NCBI GenBank assembly: GCA_016281165.1
Contig: JAEEIC010000179.1
Span: 1-5,387, forward strand
DNA from: Bacillota bacterium
Lineage (GTDB): Bacteria > Bacillota > Clostridia > Peptostreptococcales > Anaerovoracaceae
DNA length: 5,387 nucleotides
Direction of reading: 5' to 3'
The notes beneath the pieces were generated by a model that had not been told where the DNA came from, searched no databases, and worked only from the letters and a program-made list of their open reading frames with translations. The position numbers and the translations under genes were made by a program. This document shows, in pieces, positions 1 through 5,387 of the stretch (positions within the stretch are counted from its first letter, which is position 1; each line of letters starts with the position of its first letter).

Positions 1-393
1 GACGCCCGCGATCTCTCTGCCGATGAGCTCGTCCTTGATATCGAATATTCCTCTTATATCATAGTGGGGCTCGTAGCTCTCTATGTAATTGGCGATGGCC
101 TGGCCCAGCCTTCCGCAGCCCACGATGACCATCCTGTACTTCCTGTCGATCCCCAGTATGCCCTCGATGGCCTTCCTGAGATCGGCGATGTTGTAACCGT
201 AGCCCTGCTGGCCGAAGCCGCCGAAATGGTTGAGATCCTGGCGGATCTGCGAGGCGGTGTAGCCGGTCATGTCGCTGAGCTCTCCCGAAGAGACCCGCAC
301 GACACCCTTGCCGGAAAGCTCCTCGAGCACCCTCAGATAGCGGGGAAGCCTCCTGATGACCGCGTTGGATACCTTCTGTTCCTGTTTGATCAT
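1..393 (-). CDS. rex: Redox-sensing transcriptional repressor Rex, N-terminal part (cut by left edge)
   Basis: Rex is a cytoplasmic homodimeric repressor. It binds DNA when NAD+ is high and lets go when NADH rises, so fermentative and NADH-reoxidising genes are switched on. Translating the complement from the ATG at 393 gives 131 residues with no stop; the family is usually about 210-220 residues, so roughly 60% is present. Residues 1-75 form the winged-helix DNA-binding domain: RRLPRYLRVLEEL (14-26), VSSGELSDMTG (34-44), then the family signature QIRQDLNHFGGFGQQGYGY (49-67). A Rossmann NAD(H) domain follows, with VIVGCGRLGQA (89-99) as the glycine-rich loop. The start is supported by AAAGGAG (complement of 405-411), 11 bases upstream. 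A consensus promoter lies further up at 429-457. The gene is divergent from the ABC-F gene. Missing from view are the rest of the NAD domain and the C-terminal domain-swapped helix. Identification is firm. Confidence 0.95.
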   Translation of the reverse strand, partial: MIKQEQKVSNAVIRRLPRYLRVLEELSGKGVVRVSSGELSDMTGYTASQIRQDLNHFGGFGQQGYGYNIADLRKAIEGILGIDRKYRMVIVGCGRLGQAIANYIESYEPHYDIRGIFDIKDELIGREIAGV

Positions 394-428
394 GGCAGTA
401 CTGTCTCCTTTATTCCTGTGTTCGCCTG

Positions 429-457
429 ATTTTACCATAGCGCAAAACTTGTTACAA
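429..457 (-). promoter_or_regulatory. Sigma-A-type promoter for rex
   Basis: Read on the minus strand, the -35 hexamer is TTGTAA (complement of 452-457) and the -10 hexamer is TAAAAT (complement of 429-434), with exactly 17 bases between them. The -10 is preceded by TGG, giving an extended TGn -10. Transcription would begin near 422, leaving a leader of about 30 bases that carries the AAAGGAG ribosome-binding site. The -35 overlaps the -35 of the opposite promoter by three bases (452-454). Confidence 0.75.
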
Positions 458-458
458 G
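448..458. repeat. Small palindrome shared by both divergent -35 elements
   Basis: CTTGTTACAAG is a 5+1+5 inverted repeat with arms CTTGT and ACAAG. It contains both -35 hexamers, TTGTTA on the plus strand and TTGTAA on the minus strand, so the symmetry may simply follow from two facing promoters. The TTGT/ACAA arms recall the Rex operator half-site, but the spacing is wrong: Rex sites are about 18 bp, and here the arms are one base apart. A regulator bound here would affect both genes. Confidence 0.5.
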
Positions 459-477
459 CCTGCCCATGTGCTAAAAT
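449..477 (+). promoter_or_regulatory. Sigma-A-type promoter for the ABC-F gene
   Basis: The -35 hexamer TTGTTA (449-454) and -10 hexamer TAAAAT (472-477) are separated by 17 bases. The -10 is preceded by TGC, an extended TGn -10. Transcription should start near 483-485. That leaves a leader of only about 15 bases before the ATG at 499 and rules out the in-frame TTG at 481 as the start codon. It mirrors the rex promoter, with the same spacer length and the same -10 sequence. Confidence 0.75.
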
Positions 478-498
478 ATATTGATTTTTGAGAAACAC

Positions 499-2490
<1,992 letters not shown>

Positions 2491-2532
2491 GACAGCCGGC
2501 AGCGGCCCGGCGACAGACAGAATATAAAAAGC

Positions 2533-2564
2533 AAGCCCGAAGGACTGACGTCCTTCGGGCTTTT
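2533..2564. terminator. Bidirectional Rho-independent terminator between convergent genes
   Basis: A perfect 13-bp stem, AAGCCCGAAGGAC (2533-2545) with GTCCTTCGGGCTT (2550-2562), closes a TGAC loop. On the plus strand it runs into TTTTGTT; on the minus strand it is followed by GCTTTTTATATT. It therefore suits termination of both the ABC-F gene, about 43 bases after its stop, and the solute-binding protein gene, about 73 bases after its stop on the other strand. Confidence 0.9.
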
Positions 2565-2635
2565 GTTCGTATTCAGGCGGGACTGTTCAGAAGCTTAACG
2601 CTCCTTACGCCCTGCCGTCCGCGAAATGGGTCAGG

Positions 2636-4204
2636 CTACTGCCATGCCCACTCCTCGACGTAGAATCTTCCGGTCGGTCCAAGGAAGATGTCGCCAAGGA
2701 ACTTGTTGTAAGCTTCGCATCTGTTGACCTGATAGATGGGGACCTGCGGGCAGAGATCGTTCATGTAGCGGGTGAACTGATTCTCCAGCTCGATCCTCTT
2801 ATCAGTGTCGATGGTCCTGCCGATCTCTTCGATCATGGCGTCGACCTCAGGATTGTTGGTCCTGGTCTTGTTGGAGCTGCCGATCTGGCTGGAGTGGAAC
2901 AGACCCTTGATCCAGGTCACCATGTTGGAGCCGGTGTAGCCGCCGATGAAGCCTTCGAAGTTGCCCTGGGCGGTCTGGGAGAGGTAGGTGGCGAGGTCCA
3001 TGGAGACCAGCTCAACGCCCATTCCGAACGCGGTGTCGAGGTTCTCCTGGATGACCTGTCCTGCTCTTCTCTTGGTATCGTCGGAGCAGATGACTTCGAA
3101 GCTCACCTTGGAAAGATCGACGCCGGAAGCGTTGGCGAATTCCTTGGCCTTGTCGATATCGTAGCCTACGAAGCCGGTGGTGTCGCAGGTCTCGAAGCCG
3201 TAGGTGGTCTGAGCGACGGACGCCATACCTTCGCCGTTAAGAGCGACGGTGATGATGTCTTCTCTGTTGACTGCGGCGTTGATAGCCCTTCTGACGTTGA
3301 CGTTGCCGAACGGATCGACATCATTGTTGAGGCAGAGGAAGTTGAAGCCGAGGGACGCTACGTCGAGCAGTACCAGACCTTCGTCTTCCTTGATCAGGTT
3401 GATGTCGTTGGTATCGAGCTCGATGATGTAGTCGACCTCATGGGCCTGCAGGGCGATGGTCCTGGCGGAACCTTCGGGTATGATCTTCCAGATGATGTTC
3501 TTGATCGCGGGAAGTCTGTCTTTGTTCCAGTAATCATCGAAGCGGGTGAACTCGAGCTGCTCGGAGATCTTCCAGTTGACGAACTTGTACGGGCCGGTGC
3601 CGACGGGGTTCTCGTTGAAGTCGTTGCCGGCGTCGATCAGAGCCTTGGGCTCGATGGCGTTGCCGTGACCGGAGAGGTCATAGAGCACGGCGGCGCTGGG
3701 GCCGTCGGTGTAGATGCCTACGGTGTACTCATCGATGACGTGAGGATCTCTGAAAGAGGTGGTTGAGATAACGACTTCCGGGGACTTGGCCGCGGCTTCG
3801 AGGGAAGCGACGACGTCTTCAGCGTGCATCTCGGTGCCGTCGTGGAACTTTACGCCCTTGCGGAGGTGGAAGGTCCACAGATAGGAACCGTCAGCCTGCT
3901 CGGCGTACTCATAGCTCTCGGCGAGCCAGGGTTCGGGAGCGAGCTCTTTGTTGATCATGATCAGCTGCTCATAGGTCAGCTGATTGATGTAGTTGCCGGC
4001 TACGGCGCTGTGACCGCGGGCGCTGATGGCGGGGGTCTCGTCTGCGGTGCAGACTACGACGGTGTCCTTGTCGACAGCGTAGTGACGGTCCACATTGTCA
4101 GTCTTGGTCGGAGTGGTGCTGCCGTTTCCGCTTCCGCAGGCCACGCAGGAGATCAGCATGGCGAGGCAGAGCAGGAGAGCAGCGATCTTTTTGGTTTTGG
4201 ACAT
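2636..4204 (-). CDS. ABC transporter solute-binding lipoprotein, family 5 (peptide type)
   Basis: An extracellular lipid-anchored receptor that would hand its ligand to an ABC importer. The first 23 residues are a lipoprotein signal: KTKK, a hydrophobic core AALLLCLAMLIS, then Cys20 and Cys23. A Gly/Ser/Thr linker (24-34) follows. SBP_bac_5 hallmarks include LAPEPWLAESYEY (88-100), WTFHLRKGVKFHDGTEMHAED (110-130) and PVGTGPYKFVNW (200-211). Also typical are FDDYWNKDRLP (222-232), VRRAINAAVNRED (304-316) and a C-terminal FLGPTGRFYVEEWAW (507-521). At 522 residues it is full length for DppA/OppA-like proteins. The ATG at 4204 follows AGGAGG (complement of 4215-4220) by 10 bases. It has its own promoter (4347-4375) and terminator, and no permease or ATPase gene is next to it, so it appears monocistronic. 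Arginine is written mostly as AGA or AGG, whereas the ABC-F gene favours CGC. Family 5 also includes nickel, haem and sugar binders, so the ligand is a guess: peptide is most likely. Confidence 0.93.
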   Translation of the reverse strand: MSKTKKIAALLLCLAMLISCVACGSGNGSTTPTKTDNVDRHYAVDKDTVVVCTADETPAISARGHSAVAGNYINQLTYEQLIMINKELAPEPWLAESYEYAEQADGSYLWTFHLRKGVKFHDGTEMHAEDVVASLEAAAKSPEVVISTTSFRDPHVIDEYTVGIYTDGPSAAVLYDLSGHGNAIEPKALIDAGNDFNENPVGTGPYKFVNWKISEQLEFTRFDDYWNKDRLPAIKNIIWKIIPEGSARTIALQAHEVDYIIELDTNDINLIKEDEGLVLLDVASLGFNFLCLNNDVDPFGNVNVRRAINAAVNREDIITVALNGEGMASVAQTTYGFETCDTTGFVGYDIDKAKEFANASGVDLSKVSFEVICSDDTKRRAGQVIQENLDTAFGMGVELVSMDLATYLSQTAQGNFEGFIGGYTGSNMVTWIKGLFHSSQIGSSNKTRTNNPEVDAMIEEIGRTIDTDKRIELENQFTRYMNDLCPQVPIYQVNRCEAYNKFLGDIFLGPTGRFYVEEWAWQ

Positions 4205-4256
4205 ACTTGATCAACCTCCTGATCATTCTTTTGAGATGTTTTCCTTTTTACCTTTG

Positions 4257-4309
4257 CCCGGCGGCGCTTTTCCGGGATCCCTGCCGGTCCCGCGCGGCGC
4301 CTTTTCGGG
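4257..4309 (-). repeat. Tandem GC-rich repeats in the binding-protein mRNA leader
   Basis: Two related units lie 12 bases apart: 4257-4276 (CCCGGCGGCGCTTTTCCGGG) and 4289-4309, which begins CCCGCGCGGCGCC and ends TTTTCGGG. Each could fold into a short hairpin through its ends (CCCGG with CCGGG; CCCG with CGGG). The GC-rich block stands out against AT-rich flanks. It lies in the predicted 5' untranslated region of the binding-protein transcript, about 50-105 bases before the start codon. Function is unknown; it could affect mRNA stability or folding. Confidence 0.5.
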
Positions 4310-4317
4310 CGGCGATC

Positions 4318-4333
4318 GACATTAAAAAATGTC
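4318..4333. promoter_or_regulatory. Perfect dyad just downstream of the binding-protein promoter (candidate operator)
   Basis: GACATTAAAAAATGTC is a perfect 6-4-6 inverted repeat. With transcription from the minus-strand promoter starting near 4340, it would cover about +7 to +22, a common place for a repressor operator. It could instead form a weak RNA hairpin at the start of the transcript. I do not recognise it as the consensus of a named regulator. Confidence 0.4.
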
Positions 4334-4346
4334 AATGCTTGGTATC

Positions 4347-4375
4347 ATTATAATACGCATTCACTGCTCTTGCAA
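4347..4375 (-). promoter_or_regulatory. Strong sigma-A-type promoter for the solute-binding protein gene
   Basis: On the minus strand, TTGCAA (complement of 4370-4375) and a perfect TATAAT (complement of 4347-4352) are separated by exactly 17 bases. Transcription would start near 4340, giving a leader of about 136 bases before the ATG at 4204. The quality of the promoter and the AGGAGG ribosome-binding site suggest high expression, as is usual for an abundant binding protein. Confidence 0.8.
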
Positions 4376-4474
4376 GATGTTATATTATTTTTGCTTTACA
4401 GACATGATTTATAGTGAATGTACAACTCCGCTATCAAAAAAATTGTATCAGTCCATCAAATCGCGATCCCGCGC

Positions 4475-4489
4475 GCGGCGAACGGCCGC
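4475..4489. repeat. Short GC-rich hairpin in the intergenic region
   Basis: GCGGC (4475-4479) and GCCGC (4485-4489) could pair around a 5-base loop. The hairpin lies in a GC-rich island (4461-4490) with AT-rich sequence on both sides. No T-run follows, so it is not a normal terminator. Its role is unknown and it may be chance. Confidence 0.25.
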
Positions 4490-4503
4490 TTATGCCCCCA
4501 TCC

Positions 4504-4529
4504 CTTTGTGTAAACTTTGTGTATTTACA
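4504..4529. promoter_or_regulatory. Combined direct and inverted repeat upstream of tdh (candidate operator)
   Basis: The nonamer CTTTGTGTA occurs twice (4504-4512 and 4515-4523) with an 11-bp period, about one helical turn. Overlapping this, TGTAAA (4509-4514) and TTTACA (4524-4529) form a perfect inverted repeat with a 9-base centre, 21 bp in all, about two turns. It sits just upstream of the candidate tdh promoter and about 130 bases behind the divergent one. That arrangement suits a dimeric or cooperatively binding regulator. It does not match Rex spacing or a CcpA site. Confidence 0.4.
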
Positions 4530-4536
4530 AAAAAAA

Positions 4537-4566
4537 TGAACGGAGAGAACGATATTGTGATAAAAT
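4537..4566 (+). promoter_or_regulatory. Candidate promoter for tdh (extended -10, weak -35)
   Basis: TGATAAAAT (4558-4566) is an extended -10 element with hexamer TAAAAT at 4561-4566. The best -35 is poor: TGAACG (4537-4542) at 18-base spacing. A poor -35 may mean the promoter needs an activator. Transcription would begin near 4573, leaving a leader of about 68 bases. An alternative is TTGTGA (4555-4560) with TATTTT at 18-base spacing, which is also weak. Confidence 0.4.
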
Positions 4567-4579
4567 CATTTTGATCGTT
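4548..4579. repeat. Dyad enclosing the candidate tdh -10 element
   Basis: AACGAT (4548-4553) and ATCGTT (4574-4579) are perfect inverted arms 20 bases apart. They bracket the TAAAAT -10 and the expected transcription start. Between them lie two overlapping smaller palindromes, TGATAAAATCA (4558-4568) and ATCATTTTGAT (4565-4575). This could be a repressor site, but AT-rich sequence gives such pairs by chance. Confidence 0.3.
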
Positions 4580-4640
4580 ATTTTATTAGCGACAGGTATC
4601 ATATCAATTTAATCTAATGCTTTAATATGAGGTGATAGCT

Positions 4641-5387
4641 ATGGAAAAACTTATGGACGCCATCGTTAAGCCGACTATGGGGCCGGGATTGGAACTGCGG
4701 AAGGTTCCTGTACCTGAACCCGGTCCCGGCGAAGTACTTATCAAGATCCACAAGACCGCTATTTGTGGAACTGACGTGCACATCTATGACTGGAACAAAT
4801 GGTCTGCCGAGCGCATCTACCCGGGAATGACCATCGGCCACGAGTATGTCGGCGAGATATACAAGCTGGGCGAGGGAGTCACCGACTGGAAGGTCGGCCA
4901 GAAGGTCAGCGGCGAAGGACACATCACCTGCGGCAAGTGCAGGGCCTGCAAGTCGGGCAACCTCCAGTGGTGCGAAAAGACCCTGGGCGTGGGAGTCAAC
5001 AGGAACGGCGCTTTCGCGCAGTACATGACCCTTCCCACCACCAACCTGGTCGCCATCAGCGACGACCTGGACGAGGATATAGTATCCTTCTTCGACGCCT
5101 TCGGCAACGCCACCCACACCGCCCTCATGTACGACCTGGTAGGTGAGAACGTGCTCATCACCGGCGCCGGCCCCATCGGCATCATGGCCGCCGGCATCGC
5201 CAAGTACGCCGGAGCCCGCAGGGTCTTCATCACAGACCTCAACGACTACAGACTGGACCTGGCCAAGAAGATGGGAGCCGACCGCGCGGTCAACACCGCC
5301 AAAGATGACCTCAAGGCGATAATGAAGGAAGAAGGCGTATTCGAGGGCTTCGACGTAGGCCTCGAGATGTCCGGCGCCGCCCCCGCC
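4641..5387 (+). CDS. tdh: L-threonine 3-dehydrogenase, N-terminal part (cut by right edge)
   Basis: A cytoplasmic zinc-dependent alcohol-dehydrogenase-family enzyme that oxidises L-threonine with NAD+ to 2-amino-3-oxobutyrate. Kbl normally splits that product to glycine and acetyl-CoA. The 249 residues in view are open at the right edge; the family is about 341-350 residues. The sequence follows E. coli Tdh closely: KTAICGTDVHIYDW (38-51), GHEYVGE (66-72), VSGEGHITCGKCRAC (89-103), LGVGVNRNGAFAQY (115-128), FDAFGNATHTAL (151-162), VLITGAGPIGIMAAG (171-185) and GFDVGLEMSGA (236-246). The expected catalytic zinc ligands Cys42, His67 and Glu68 are present, as are the structural zinc cysteines 97, 100, 103 and 111. 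GAGPIG (175-180) and Asp199 fit NAD binding. The ATG at 4641 follows GAGGTGA (4629-4635) by 5 bases. The gene is divergent from the binding-protein gene. Whether kbl follows cannot be seen. Confidence 0.95.
   Translation, partial: MEKLMDAIVKPTMGPGLELRKVPVPEPGPGEVLIKIHKTAICGTDVHIYDWNKWSAERIYPGMTIGHEYVGEIYKLGEGVTDWKVGQKVSGEGHITCGKCRACKSGNLQWCEKTLGVGVNRNGAFAQYMTLPTTNLVAISDDLDEDIVSFFDAFGNATHTALMYDLVGENVLITGAGPIGIMAAGIAKYAGARRVFITDLNDYRLDLAKKMGADRAVNTAKDDLKAIMKEEGVFEGFDVGLEMSGAAPA

Larger units (their letters stand above)
4205..4640. other. 436-bp divergent intergenic region, overview
   Basis: This gap separates the divergent binding-protein and tdh genes. From left to right it holds the AGGAGG site and a purine-rich stretch of the binding-protein leader (4205-4256), two tandem GC-rich repeats (4257-4309), a perfect dyad (4318-4333) and a near-perfect promoter on the minus strand (4347-4375). 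Next comes an AT-rich stretch in which I recognise nothing (about 4380-4460), then a small GC-rich island with a short hairpin (4461-4490). The last part has a combined direct and inverted repeat (4504-4529), a candidate tdh promoter (4537-4566) inside a second dyad (4548-4579), and a tdh leader ending in GAGGTGA. I recognise no known riboswitch or T-box sequence, and no credible gene. Confidence 0.7.

Noticed and set aside
64..429. 121-codon plus-strand open frame over the rex start
   Set aside because: It is antisense to a clear Rex N-terminus and runs across the rex promoter. It has no family resemblance.
481..498. TTG at 481 as the ABC-F start codon
   Set aside because: It lies only a few bases after the -10 element and before the expected transcription start. 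The ATG at 499 begins the conserved N-terminus.
2894..3766. 290-codon open frame antisense to the binding-protein gene
   Set aside because: It is Gly/Val/Asp-rich with no domain, and is explained as the complement of a conserved family 5 binding protein.
4153..4335. Possible 60-residue leader peptide overlapping the binding-protein start
   Set aside because: It would start at TTG with no ribosome-binding site and is Arg/Lys-rich because it reads through the GC-rich repeats.
4517..4530. Rex operator upstream of tdh
   Set aside because: TTGTGTA and TTTACAA look like Rex half-sites, but they abut directly. Rex sites keep four bases between the 7-base halves, so the geometry is wrong.
4329..4574. 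Possible 81-residue small protein in the divergent intergenic region
   Set aside because: The ATG lacks a ribosome-binding site, the frame runs through two promoters and several dyads, and the sequence has no protein-like pattern.
4614..5117. 167-codon open frame antisense to tdh
   Set aside because: It is the complement of a sequence matching Tdh along its whole length.

Overview
The window looks like a moderately GC-rich anaerobic Bacillota chromosome, most likely of the class Clostridia. This rests on a clostridial-type Rex repressor beside a YdiF-like ABC-F ATPase, a clostridial-style lipoprotein signal peptide, strong Shine-Dalgarno sites, consensus sigma-A promoters and free use of AGG, AGA and ATA codons. 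I cannot name a genus. I see no rRNA, tRNA, CRISPR array, insertion sequence or prophage gene. All four genes belong to known families, and I found no convincing undescribed system. The most interesting content is in the two divergent intergenic regions.

Layout. (1) Bases 1-393, minus strand: the first 131 codons of rex, the NADH-sensing redox repressor, cut by the left edge. (2) Bases 394-498: a compact divergent control region. Two near-consensus promoters stand back to back, with -35 hexamers that overlap inside one small palindrome. (3) Bases 499-2490, plus strand: a complete 663-residue ABC-F ATPase of the ribosome-acting type. (4) Bases 2533-2564: a 13-bp-stem terminator between two convergent genes, apparently working in both directions. 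(5) Bases 2636-4204, minus strand: a complete 522-residue family 5 solute-binding lipoprotein, probably for peptides, transcribed alone with no permease gene in view. (6) Bases 4205-4640: a 436-bp divergent regulatory region with a near-perfect promoter and a GC-rich leader for the binding protein, several inverted repeats, and a weaker promoter candidate for the next gene. (7) Bases 4641-5387, plus strand: the first 249 codons of tdh, NAD-dependent L-threonine 3-dehydrogenase, cut by the right edge.

How the genes may fit together (inference). The binding protein would capture peptides or a related solute, and Tdh would oxidise threonine to 2-amino-3-oxobutyrate with production of NADH. Such a pairing suits an amino-acid-fermenting anaerobe. 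Rex senses the NADH/NAD+ ratio, but I found no well-formed Rex operator in the window, so a direct link between Rex and the other genes is not shown. The ABC-F gene is probably a housekeeping translation factor whose position beside rex recalls the ydiF-rex neighbourhood of Bacillus subtilis.
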